Assembly (NCBI RefSeq): GCF_001577835.2
Contig: NC_029527.1
Span: 6,664,094 to 6,728,093 of the forward strand
Source of the DNA: Coturnix japonica
Taxonomy: Eukaryota; Chordata; Aves; Galliformes; Phasianidae
DNA length: 64,000 nucleotides
Direction of reading: 5' to 3'
Shown: one piece after another, positions 25,359 to 37,400 of the stretch
Numbering within the stretch: position 1 is the stretch's first letter
Layout of the letters: each line of letters begins with the position of its first letter
Position numbers and translations under genes: made by a program
Notes under the pieces: model-generated
Told to the model about the DNA's origin: nothing
Databases searched by the model: none
What the model saw: the letters and a program-made list of their open reading frames with translations, nothing else

Positions 25359-28300
25359 ATGGCGGCGGAGCAGCGGCCCCCGAGCAGCCGCCGAGCCCGG
25401 CGGGGGTCGCCGCTGTTGGCGCTGCTGCCGCTGCTGCTGCTGCCTTTGTTCCCCCCCGGGCTGGGGGTCGCCGCTCCGCCGGGCCGGGGGCCGCCGCTCC
25501 CCGGGTTCCGCTGTCCCGCCGCCGCTCCGCACTGGGGGCCGCCCGCCTTCCCCCCGGGGCCGCCCGCTGCTCATCGCCGCCGCTCCCCGCCGCGCTGCTC
25601 GCCCCGCAACGCGACGCCGGCACCGCGGAGGGGGCGTCGGGCGGCCCCCAACCGGCACCCGCTGTTCCCGCAGTACAACTACCAGGCGGAGGTGGCCGAG
25701 AACCAGCCCGCGGGCACGGCCGTGGTGGCGGTGGCGGCGCAGGACCCCGACGGGGGCGAGGCGGGGCGGCTGGTGTACTCCATGGACGCGCTGATGAACA
25801 GCCGCTCGCTGGAGCTCTTCAGCATCGACCCTCACGCCGGGATCATCACCACCACCCAAACGCTGGACCGCGAGAGCATGGAGCTGCACTACTTCCGAGT
25901 GACGGCCGCCGACCACGGGGCGCCCCGGCTGTCCGCCACCACCATGGTGGCCATCACCGTGGCCGACCGCAACGACCACGACCCAGTGTTCGAGCAGCCC
26001 GAGTACCGGGAGAGCATCCGCGAGAACGTGGAGGTGGGTTACCCCATCCTGCAGCTGCGCGCCACCGACGTCGACTCGCCGCCCAACGCCAACATCCGCT
26101 ACCGCTTCGTCAACGAGAGGGCAGCCCACGCCGTCTTCGAGATCGACCCGCGCTCGGGGCTCATCACCACCAGCGGGCCGGTGGACAGGGAGAAGATGGA
26201 GAGGTACTCCTTGGTGGTGGAAGCCAACGATCAGGGCAGGGAGCCGGGGCCTCGCTCTGCCACCGTCAAGGTGTACATCACGGTGCTCGATGAGAACGAC
26301 AACACGCCGCAGTTCAGCGAGAAGCGCTACATTGTGCAGGTGAGGGAGGACATACGGCCACACACCGAAATCCTGCGCGTCACCGCCACCGATCTGGACA
26401 AGGACAACAACGCGCTCGTCCACTACAACATCATCAGTGGGAACAGCCGGGGACAGTTCTCTATCGACAGCGTCACTGGGGAGATCCAGGTGGTGGCCCC
26501 GCTGGATTTTGAGGTGGAACGTGAGTATGCCCTGAGGATCCGGGCACAGGACGGCGGCCGGCCACCGCTCTCCAACAACACCGGCATGGCCAGCATCCAG
26601 GTGGTGGACGTCAATGACAATGCCCCCATCTTTGTCAGCACTCCGTTCCAGGCCACGGTGCTGGAGAATGTTCCTCTTGGCCATTCTGTCATCCACATCC
26701 AGGCTGTGGATGCGGACTATGGTGAGAATGCACGTCTGGAGTACAAGCTGACCGGGGTCTCGGCCAACACACCCTTTGTGGTCAACAGTGCCACGGGGTG
26801 GATCACAGTCAGTGGGCCCTTGGACCGGGAGTTGGTAGAGCACTACTTTTTTGGGGTGGAGGCTCGCGATCATGGCTCTCCATCATTATCTGCCTCTGCC
26901 AGCGTCACCATCACAGTCATGGATGTCAACGACAACCGCCCAGAGTTCACCCAGAAGGAGTATTTTATTCGCCTGAATGAGGATGCAGCTGTGGGCAGCA
27001 GTGTCCTCACCCTGACTGCTGTGGACAGGGACGTGAACAGTGTCATCACCTACCAGATCACCAGCGGCAACACCCGGAACCGCTTTGCTATCAGCACGCA
27101 GGGTGGAGTGGGGATCATCACTCTGTCCCTGCCACTGGACTACAAGCAGGAGCGGCGCTACGTGCTCACGGTGACGGCCTCCGACCGCACGCTGCGTGAC
27201 AACTGTCATGTGCACATCAACATCACAGATGCCAACACACATAGGCCGGTATTCCAGAGCGCACACTACTCTGTGAGCATCAATGAGGACCGGCCCGTGG
27301 GCAGCACTGTGGTGGTGATCAGTGCCACAGATGACGACGTGGGGGAAAACGCTCGCATCACGTACTACCTAGAAGACAACGTCCCTCAGTTCCGCATTGA
27401 TCCAGACTCTGGGGCCATCACTCTCCAGGCAGAACTGGATTATGAGGACCAGGTCACCTACACGTTGGCTATCACAGCCAAAGACAACGGGATCCCCCAG
27501 AAAGCAGACACTACCTACGTTGAAATCATGGTGAATGATGTTAATGATAACGCGCCTCAGTTTGTCAGCCCTCATTACCAGGGCGTAATCTCTGAGGATG
27601 CACCTCCTTTCACCAGTGTGCTCCAGATCTCTGCCACCGACCGGGATGCCCACACCAATGGGAGAGTGCAGTACACCTTCCAGAACGGGGAGGATGGGGA
27701 TGGAGACTTCACCATAGAGCCCACATCGGGCATCATTCGCACTGTCCGCAGGCTGGACCGGGAGAATGTCCCAGTCTATGAGCTGACTGCGTATGCTGTG
27801 GACAGGGGCATCCCTGCTCAGCGTACTCCTGTCCATATCCAAGTGACCATTCAGGATGTGAATGACAATGCCCCTGTCTTTCCAGCTGAAGAGTTTGAGG
27901 TCTTGGTAAAGGAGAACAGCATTGTAGGCTCTGTCGTGGCTCAAATCACAGCCATTGACCCAGATGAGGGACCCAATGCCCAGATCATGTACCAGATAGT
28001 GGAGGGCAACATCCCCGAGGTCTTCCAGCTGGACATCTTCTCTGGGGAGCTCACGGCCCTGATGGACCTGGATTATGAGGCCAAACCAGAGTATGTGATT
28101 GTGGTGCAGGCCACCTCGGCCCCTTTGGTCAGCAGAGCTACGGTACACATCAAACTCATTGACCAGAATGACAACAGCCCTGTTCTCAAGAACTTTCAGA
28201 TCCTATTCAATAATTACGTGTCCAATAAATCCAGTACCTTTCCCTCTGGAGTCATAGGGAAGGTCCCAGCATATGATCCAGATGTGTCCGACCGCCTCTT

Positions 28301-28428
28301 CTACACCTTTGAACGGGGAAATGAACTGCACTTGTTGATTGTAAATCAGTCTAGCGGGGAGCTGAGGCTGAGCCGTAAGCTGGACAACAACCGTCCACTC
28401 GTGGCTTCCATGCTGGTGACTGTCACAG
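25359..28428 (+). CDS. CELSR3: CELSR3 exon 1: signal peptide, Pro/Arg-rich linker, nine cadherin repeats
   Basis: One 3070-nt exon, very GC-rich at its 5' end. ATG at 25359 in context CAGCATGG is followed by LLALLPLLLLPLFPPGLG (signal peptide core), then about 60 Pro/Arg/Ala-rich residues; this linker is some 200 residues shorter than in mammals. Calcium-binding linkers mark the cadherin repeats: ADRNDHDPVF, LDENDNTPQF, VDVNDNAPIF, MDVNDNRPEF, TDANTHRPVF, NDVNDNAPQF, QDVNDNAPVF, IDQNDNSPVL, then a ninth repeat. The fifth linker has lost the usual NDN (ANTH), as in the mammalian protein. The exon ends in phase 1, completing Asp with exon 2 (TVT|D). Confidence 0.97.
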
Positions 28429-31400
28429 GTAGGTGTGAAAACCTTTAAATGCATGATTTGGGATGTTACCCCCTGGGGGGCATTGCGCGATTAGGGATCC
28501 CCCTTTGCATGGCAGCCCATTGTGAATCTGTGGGGGCTGGAACCGGCGACAAGGTTTGGATGGGGAGTTACTTCAAATCGGGAAGTGCTGAAGGGTCTGG
28601 GAGTCATGGAAAGGGTTGCATGCTGCAGGAGGAGCATTTTGCAAAGGGGCTGAGATCACTGGTGGTGTGAAAGAACAAAGCATCGTTACTCAGCTGTGAG
28701 GATCTCATGTAGCTGCCAGCGAGACACCTTTGGAGATGCTGTCACCAGTGAAGCAGGGATGTATGCTGGGGTGCTGGCCATGCAAACAGTGTGTTCCTGG
28801 GGTGGCCAAGCTGGCCACTCTGCTCTGAGCCCCAAGTGAGTTCTTCTCGCCAGGAGTGGATGCCTTTTGTAGCTGCACTGGAGAGGGATGGGCTGGACTG
28901 CTGGAGGGTACCATTAAGCAAACAATTCAGGTCTGGGTTCTGGCTGTGGCATCTGTCGATGGCTGTGGCTTCTAAATTTTAGGGTCTCTGTTCTGAAGTC
29001 AACTTTGCATTGCATATAATGGCTGTAAGGGACTTTGGAGGGAGGTGCTGGTGGTAGCTCCCTGGAGTGGTTAGGGGAAGCATAACGGTCACCTCCAGCC
29101 AGGAGGGGATGGAGCAGGGATGAACCTAGGGCTTGTCTGAGTTGAGGCAGTGTCTGTGTGTGGAGCTGCCTGAGCTTTGCCGGCACCACATGCCTTTCTT
29201 TGCTTGTGGATGCATCGTCTGAAATGGAGGCATCCATCCGTCCAGTGCTGAATCAAGGAGCAGCTCTGGGGAAGGGGGGGGGGGGGCTCCCAAACACTGA
29301 ATCACAGAGCGCGCCTGAGAACTGTGCTTTAAATTGCAATTCTCTGACTACCAGCTGACACCTTTCCCACCCCGTCTCTATCCAGCTCATTCAGCAGGAG
29401 GAAACATTCTTTCAAAAGATGGAGTGATGGCTCTAGCAGATCTGTTCAGGGCATGGCCAGCTCCAGCCATCAGTGGAATTACTCTCTTTGGGGACTAATT
29501 GTAGCTGCAGGGTTGGCTGGCCCCACACACACACCCATGCTGGTTGCTGGAGGTGGGGGCTGGTATTGACCTTTTCAGCTTCTTTCCCAGTGTGTTCCTG
29601 CAAGCCCTGCCTCCTTGCACACTTAACCCCTCACAAAGGCAGGAGAAAATCACATTGCAAAGTCCTGCGCTGAGCTGCCTGGCAGCGAGAGGGCCCCTGC
29701 AATTAGTGTGTCGTCATCTTCTAGCAGGATGGGAGAATAGAAGAGGTGTGCTGGCGGAGGGGAGGATGGAGGGGGAAGAGCCGTGCAGTGGGGGGGGGGG
29801 TGGGACAGCGAGGCAGTGGGAAGCAGGCCTTTGTTGGCTCTGGCAGAGCTGCGGAGAGCTGGCTTGTTTCCCTTCTTCATTGTTCAGCCTCCCAGCGACA
29901 GCCCTGTCTGCCCCCGTGCCGTAGCCATGCAGCTCCAGGGCTGCATTGTCTGCCCCAGCCCAGCTCGTTCCTGTTGAGGGAAGGCAACAAGAGCACGTAG
30001 CTGGGTTCCACTGCGTTTGGGGGCTCACAGGGACAACGCGGCCGCCGCAAACCAGCGCCTTTCTGAGAGGACCCACCGGTTCAGCACCACGGACAGCTCC
30101 TCACCGCCACGTGGGCACCTGTGAGCGCTAGAAATGGCTGCTGCCCCGCTCTGCTGTCATCCCTGTGTGTGAGCAGCCCGGCGTTCTTTTCAAGTCAGGC
30201 ACGAGTCCCAGGGCTGCATTTCCCTTTTGCAACTTGTATTGCCTCTCTCCTAAGGAGCCCTGTCTCAGGAGCCTCCTTCCCTCCTCGGTCTCTCACAGCT
30301 GGAGGAGCTGACCACGACTTGTGGGAAATGTGGGTTTCCGTTCCTGGTTAGGGAGTGGGTTTGGTGTCTTCTTGGTTATTATGCTTCAGTCCCTGTCTTT
30401 ACTGGTGCTGGGAGAATGATATTCATAGTGCTGTGTCGGGAATTAGGATTTACTTCTGAGAGAGAGTTCTGCAAAAGCCCTTTAGGAAGTGGTAAGGGAT
30501 ACACATGCCCTCCTCCCCATCATTGCCCTCCCCTCCTCCCTGTATGGGGGGGTGGGTTGTGGCTCCTCAGCTGCTGATATAATGGCACTGCCATCCTCTG
30601 TGATGGTCACTGGGGCTGTTGTGTTTGTTCTGCTGGCCTTAGGGAAGGTCCCTTATGTCCTCTTCTCTTCTTGCCTGCATAGAAGTTCAGCCCTGTGATG
30701 CCAAGTGAGGCTTGGCCATGCCACGCTGATGGCAATCAGACATGGTATTGGGGCTCACACAGTGGCATCCAGTGGCATCTGGCCTGTAGGACTGGAGGAG
30801 TGATTGAAGGCCTCAGTGCTCCCTGTTGGTGACGGGATCCCAAAGGCCCTGGGGTGGGTGCTGCACAGGAGGCTTGGGAGCAGTGATGGGGACAGGAGGG
30901 ATGGGGTCTCACCCTGGCTGTGCTGCTTTTGAAGCTGGTAGGTGTCACTCCAGGAAGGGCAGCTGTGCTGACCTGGCACTGCTCAGCACTGGGGTCAGAG
31001 CCTCAGGCCTTTCTCCTTGCCCTGCAGGCATGTTTTGGGGTACCTCTTGCTGCTGCATGAATATTCACCAGGCACCAGCTCTCCAGCCACAGGATTTAAT
31101 CAGGAAGGCTGAACATCCGTGATTAAAATACCTCCCATGGGGGTCAGTGCCTCCAGCCAGCTTTGGGTTTTCTTTTGGTAGCTTTCTTTTTTTTCCTTTT
31201 TCTTTTCATTCCCCTTTTATTTACAGAGGGTCATTCTTTCAGCCATCTGCTTTCCCTTGCATGGAGCCAACAAGGAGGTAGTCTTGGGTGTGGGGTGGGG
31301 ACTGAACCTTATAGAAAGTGTCCCTGCTGAGAAATGCTGGTTCAAATTGTGTCTCAGGGTGGTGATGATGAAGAGCAGTTTCCAAAGAAACACTGGGTTT

Positions 31401-34400
31401 GGAGCTTGGTGAATGTGGAGTGTGAGATGGAGTCATGGGTGATCACCCCGCGCTGCTGATGTGTGGGGCTGATGGTGTTGGGGTGATGTGAATGGCCTGG
31501 GAGATGGGTTGATGCATTTTGCCTGGTTGATGGGCTGCCTGGTACGCCTCACGAGATGTTTCTGGGGCCACAAAGGAGGGCACATTGCACTGCCTTGGAA
31601 GGTGGTTCATATGGTGTGAGGCCCTGAGGGATGGGGAGATGGTTTCCAAGGAAAATAAAGATGAAAGAGAATTAAACAAACAGGAGATGGACCCAGAGAA
31701 GAAGGGATGTGGAGCAGATGGTGAGAAAGGGGAAGCAGGGAGACCTGCACAAAAGCCTTGGAGGCCCTGGAGGAGAGAGGAAAGTGATGGCAGGAAGAGA
31801 GTGTGGGTAAGGGCAGCACAGAGGGGGGCAGTGGGGGAGTGAAGCACCCCGGGTGCTGGCACTGGCTCCAGTGTTTGTCCAACCTCCTGCTGGGGCTGCC
31901 TTCTGCCTGCTGCTCAGCAGCATCCTTGTTGAGAGCTCAGTTGGCTGCCCGGATCCAGGATGGGGAGGGAACCTGGCAGTTGTCTCAGAGGATGGGCAGG
32001 TGGCACCCAGATAACTCCTTGGGCTACAGCTTCAAGGTTTCTTAACCAAGAATTCAGGCCTTTGGGGTCCACACTGAGCCGGGAGGGGGGAGACCTGCAG
32101 CACATCTCTGTTCTGTCCTTCAGACGGCGTCCACAGCGTTACGGCTGTCTGCACCCTGCGCGTCACCATCATCACGGACGACATGCTCACCAACAGCATC
32201 ACGGTGCGCCTGGAGAACATGTCTCAGGAGCGCTTCCTCTCCCCTCTGCTGGCCACCTTCCTGGAAGGGGTGGCAACAGTGCTCTCCACCACCAAGGACG
32301 GCATCTTCGTCTTCAACATCCAGAACGACACGGATGTGGGTGGCACGGTGCTCAACGTCAGCTTCTCGGCTCTGGCGCCGCGGGGTGGGCACTACTTCAG
32401 CTCGGAGGAGCTGCAGGAGCAGCTGTACATGAAGCGCATGGCATTGACGGGAGCCTCCATGCTGGAGGTGCTGCCCTTTGACGACAACGTCTGCCTGCGG
32501 GAGCCCTGTGAGAACTACATGAAGTGTGTCTCCGTCCTCAAGTTTGACAGCTCTGCGCCCTTCATCGCCTCCCCATCCACTCTGTTCCGCCCCATCCATC
32601 CCATCACTGGCCTGCGGTGCCGCTGCCCGCCTGGCTTCACTGGTGACTACTGTGAGACCGAGATCGACCTGTGCTACTCCAACCCCTGCCTGCACGGAGG
32701 GACCTGCACGCGCAAGGAGGGCGGCTACACCTGTGTGTGCCGCCAGCACTTCAGCGGTGAGTGCCGGCCAGGGCTCTCCAACTGTCCCCCTCCCGTGGTT
32801 TTAAGCCAGTGCCACACTAACACCATGGGAAGCTGTTGCCTCAACCTCCCCACTGAGTGTGGACAGGGAGGCCCTGCTGTCCCACAGGGCAAGATCCAGT
32901 CCTGGACCTTGGGACTACCCCCCAGTGTCTTGCAGCCACCGTAGGCCACACCAGTCCATGGAGACCTCTGCCCAGCCACTGTCAGCATGGGGTGAGAGAA
33001 GGTGGCCTGTGGCTACAGGGTAGGCAGGGGAGCGCGGCAGCAGATGGTTGCCTCAGAGCTGCTCGGCTCCTGGTGAGATAAGCGGAGTCAGTGGTAATTA
33101 ACCCCTGGCATTTGAAGCGTGAACAGCCATTAGCAGAGGGGTTAATGAGCTCATTTCACTGTCACTTCATGCTGTCTCTGCGTCCTCCTTGTGTGTGAGC
33201 AAGCAATGGGAACTGGGTCTGGGGTGTAGGACTGAGCAATTGGTTACTGCTGTGCTGTGAGATCAGCCTCACCAGGGCCTTTGGGTGAGCAGAGCTGGCC
33301 AAAGAGAAACCAGGTAAACCTGGTGTGCTGGCGCTGAGGTGAGCTGTGGGCACTGAGGAAGTGGGGAGGATTTCCCAGCTCTTCATTGGAGCTGGGCAAG
33401 GTTCAAGGTGGTCAGTGTCCTCACCCAGATGGGTTCCTCTCTGTTTGGCCCACTTGGCAGCACCAACGTGCGGCACTAGGGGGCTCCTGGTACCATGGGT
33501 GAGGAGCAGCTGAGGGCACATGTCCCAGACTCCCCATTCTCTTTCCCACAGGTGAGAACTGTGAGGTGGACAGCCGCTCGGGGCGCTGCCAGCCTGGCGT
33601 GTGCCGCAATGGGGGCACCTGCACCAACGGTGCTGATGGGGGTTTCCGCTGCCAGTGCCCAGCAGGAGGCTTCGAGACGCCGTTCTGCGAGCTGTCCACG
33701 CGCTCCTTCCCACCACGCTCCTTTGTCATGTTCCGGGGCCTGCGCCAGCGCTTCCACCTCACCCTCTCCCTATCGTGAGTTCTTCTCCCCCTCTGCTGTT
33801 GGCCCTCTGGACCTCATGTTCTCTCCCCCATCCCCATGCTGGGTGCTGCTGCACGCTCCCTGCACGCACCCATTGTTCCCCCTGATTCCCTGCCCAGGTT
33901 CAGCACAGTGGAACCCGGTGGCCTCCTGCTGTACAACGGGCGCCTGAATGAGCGGCACGACTTCTTGGCGGTGGAGATCATCCAGGGGCAGGTCCAGCTG
34001 AAGTACTCCACAGGTAGGCTTGGCCCTACCTGCTGTGGGATTTGGGCCACGAGAGCTGCAATGAGGAGGGTTCCTGCTACTGTCAGTCACCTTGAGCTTT
34101 ACCTCCTGCCTGGCCAGGGGGTGATTTGGAGATTAGGACCCTCTTGGTTGGGTGTTGATTGTCCTATTGATCACATTACTACTGTATATCCGGCTTCCTG
34201 CAGAATTTATCCCTGTCCCTGCAGGGGAGTCCAGCACAGTGGTGAGCCCGTACCTGCCTGGGGGTGTGAGCGATGGGCAGTGGCACAGGGTGCAGCTCCG
34301 CTACTACAACAAGGTATTGTGCCCTGCTGTGCGCCGGGTCTGTGTCCCCACGAGGCCATCTGTACCCACCTCACACCACTTGCTGTGCTCAGTGTGGTGT

Positions 34401-37400
34401 CTCTTCTCTCTCCTGTGCCCAGTGCAGGGGTGCCAGGCTCCCTGCCCTTCTCTGGCTGTAGGGTGAGCTGTGGGGTGTTTGGATCTGGGGGGACACGTGC
34501 TGCTGACACCGTGTCTTTGCTTTCAGCCCAAGGTCAGCGCCCTGGGAGTGGTTCAGGGCCCCTCCAAGGACAAGGTGGCCATCCTGACAGTGGACGAATG
34601 CGACGCCTCTGTGGCCCTGCAGTTTGGCAGTGAGATTGGGAACTACTCGTGTGCTGCAGAAGGAGTGCAGACGAGCTCCAAGAAGTGAGTTCCTCACTGG
34701 GGTGCTGCTGCGGTGGGGAGAGAAGCAGGGTGCCTGTGTCCCCAGTGGAGCCTGTTCTTCACACCAGGGATAGCTTGACTCCAGGTGTCACCTCTGGATG
34801 TCAGCTTCCCAGCCTGGCCAGCTAGAAGTCACGGGGCTTCTCTCCTCGCAGGTCCTTGGACCTCACGGGTCCTTTGCTCCTTGGAGGAGTCCCCAACCTG
34901 CCAGAAAACTTCCCTGTTTCTCACCGGGACTTTGTGGGATGCATGAGAGACCTGTACATTGACAACAAACGCATCGACCTGGCCTCCTACATTGCCAACA
35001 ATGGAACCACTGCAGGTACCAGTGCCTCTGCCCGCCCCTGCCCTGGGAGCTGCCCCAGAACTCCCTGCACCAGCAGCGGGGAAGGGCTGAGTGCCAGCAG
35101 TGCCTGCCATGTGGGCAGGAGAGCGGTGACAGGTGGGTTGAAGCTGATGTGTGTGATTTGGGTATCTTCAGGCTGCCACGCCAAGCACAGCTTCTGCGAC
35201 TCCAACCCCTGTAAGAACGGCGGCACCTGCTCGGTCAGCTGGGGGACCTATTCCTGCCTCTGTCCTGTGGGCTTCGGGGGCAAGGACTGCCGCCATGGTG
35301 AGTGAGCTGCTGGGTGTGCTGGGGGATGCACACAGCGCAGTAAGGTGGGGTACAGGTGAGATGAGCTGGCTCTGTCATCCCTGCATCTGCTGCTCTAGAA
35401 TCACCAGTGCCTGGAGTTGCATGAGGAAAAACCCAGGGTAAAAATGGGTGGTCCCCATCCCTTCTCCTCATCTCTGCTTTCCTTTCCAGCCATGCACCAT
35501 GCCCACTATTTCCAGGGCAACAGTGTCCTGAGCTGGGACTTCAAGGCAGACATGAAGATCTCAGTGCCGTGGTATTTAGGGCTGGCGTTTCGGACCCGAC
35601 AGATGGACGGGGTGCTTCTGCAGGCCCACGCTGGCCAGTACACCACCCTGCTGTGCCAAGTAGGGCCACTCAGAGTGCTCAGGGAGGGTTGGTTGAAGGC
35701 AGCTGGAGTGGGTCAGGACCTTGCTCACTGCTGCCATTGCTGTCCTCTCTCTGCAGCTGTCTGGAGGCCTGCTCTCCTTCATGGTGAGCCGGGGCTCAGG
35801 GCGCAGCACCAGCCTCGTGCTGGACCAGCTGCAGCTGAATGATGGGCGATGGCACGACCTCCAGCTGGAGCTGCGGGATGTCCGCAGCGGGAGGGACTTG
35901 CGCTACGTTATCACCATCATGCTGGATTTTGGGCTCTACCAGGTGTGTGCTGCATGAGACGCTGGCTCTGGGGTAGGAACTGTGGGGGAAGCTTTGCATG
36001 TGATGGCACTTGCACCATGTCACCCCTCTGTACATTCTGCAGGACACAGTGGTTGTTGGAAATGAATTGCATGGCCTGAAGGTGAAACACCTGCACGTGG
36101 GGGGAGTCCTGGGCTCTGGCGAGGTGCAGAATGGGCTGAGGGGCTGCATACAGGTGAGTCCAATGCTTTGAGCCTTCCTTATCCAGGGGATCTGTTGTGG
36201 AGAGAGGTGGAAACATGGGCTGGCAGCTATTGCCAGTGTCTGACCTGCTGGGGATGCACTCCCCCTGAGCTTATATGGGCTGGACAGACTGAAGTGTTAT
36301 GTGTTTTTTCTTCCCTTCAATTTAACCCCTGTGTTTCAGGGTGTGCGACTGGGTGACAGCGTCACTGGGACTGTGCTGCCAAAGCCCAGCCATGCCCTGC
36401 GGGTGGAGGCTGGCTGCAGCGTGCCCAGCCCTTGCGACTCCAGCCCCTGCCCAGCCAATAGCATCTGCAAGGATGAGTGGCAGAGCTATTCCTGTGTCTG
36501 CCAGCCAGGTAGGGCACGCAGCACTCTGCCACCCCATTGCTCTTCTCACTTAGAGTGTGAAGACTTCTCTGCCCTGTGACTCCCACAGCCTGCCCTTTCT
36601 TTGGGCTAGTTGTCTGCCTAGAAATCCCTGCCAGACCTGCATTAGCTTTGGTGGAGGGCAGAATCCCTCCTGAGTCTCCCCAGATCCACTCTGGGGTGCT
36701 CTGACCTCTCCTGAGGAAAGGTGCTTTCTTCACCTGGTGCTCTCTATCCACACCTCAGGGTACTACGGAGGGGAATGTGTGGATGCGTGTCATCTCAACC
36801 CCTGCAAGAACAAGTCGGTGTGTCGCCGCAAGCCAGGCTCACCTCTGGGCTACGTGTGTGAGTGCGGAGAGAACTTTTTTGGGCAGTACTGCGAGCACAG
36901 GTGAGATGTGTGGCACACAGCAGGGCCACAGCCTCCAGTGCCTGGCTCTGTGCTGCTCTCCCATCCCAGCTGAGTGACACCTTGCTGCCATCCTGCTCCT
37001 TTAAGCTGCTGAGCAGCTGGGCTGGTAGCAGGATAAGGCCCAGGAGATTGGGTTGCTGTAACAGTGGAGGTGTTTCTCTCCTAGGATGGACCAGCAGTGT
37101 CCAAAGGGCTGGTGGGGTAACCCATCCTGCGGGCCATGCAACTGTGATGTGAGCAAGGGCTTTGACCCCGACTGCAATAAAACCAACGGGCAGTGCCACT
37201 GCAAGGTGAGGAGCCATGGCTCACCCGCATCCCTCTTTATCCTTGGTGCTGTTTCTTGTCCACTCCTCAGGGCTGACAGCCGCTAAGGTGCTGCTTTCTG
37301 TGCCTGTTCCTTGCTCACCTTCTATCTGCAGCCTTCCTGGCCCAGCAACTTGACAGCAGGGTGCTAGCAGACAGGGATCTCTGTGATGAGTTCCTGATGA

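Larger units (their letters stand above)
28429..32123 (+). other. CELSR3: CELSR3 intron 1
   Basis: A 3.7-kb intron with donor GTAGGTG and acceptor TGTCCTTCAG. It holds a near-perfect RE1 at 30080-30100, G-runs at 29274-29286 (13 G) and 29790-29800 (11 G), and a pyrimidine tract near 31178-31225. No exon or transposon was recognised. Confidence 0.75.

Noticed and set aside
25032-26873. Open frame of about 600 codons on the minus strand opposite CELSR3 exon 1
   Set aside because: Shadow of GC-rich cadherin codons; low-complexity Arg/Gly/His content, no homology, and the + strand frame is clearly the gene.
34201-34224. Earlier acceptor (TTCCTGCAG, 34203) for CELSR3 exon 5
   Set aside because: The second acceptor (CCCTGCAG, 34224) gives the conserved STGESSTVVSP junction; the first would insert extra residues.
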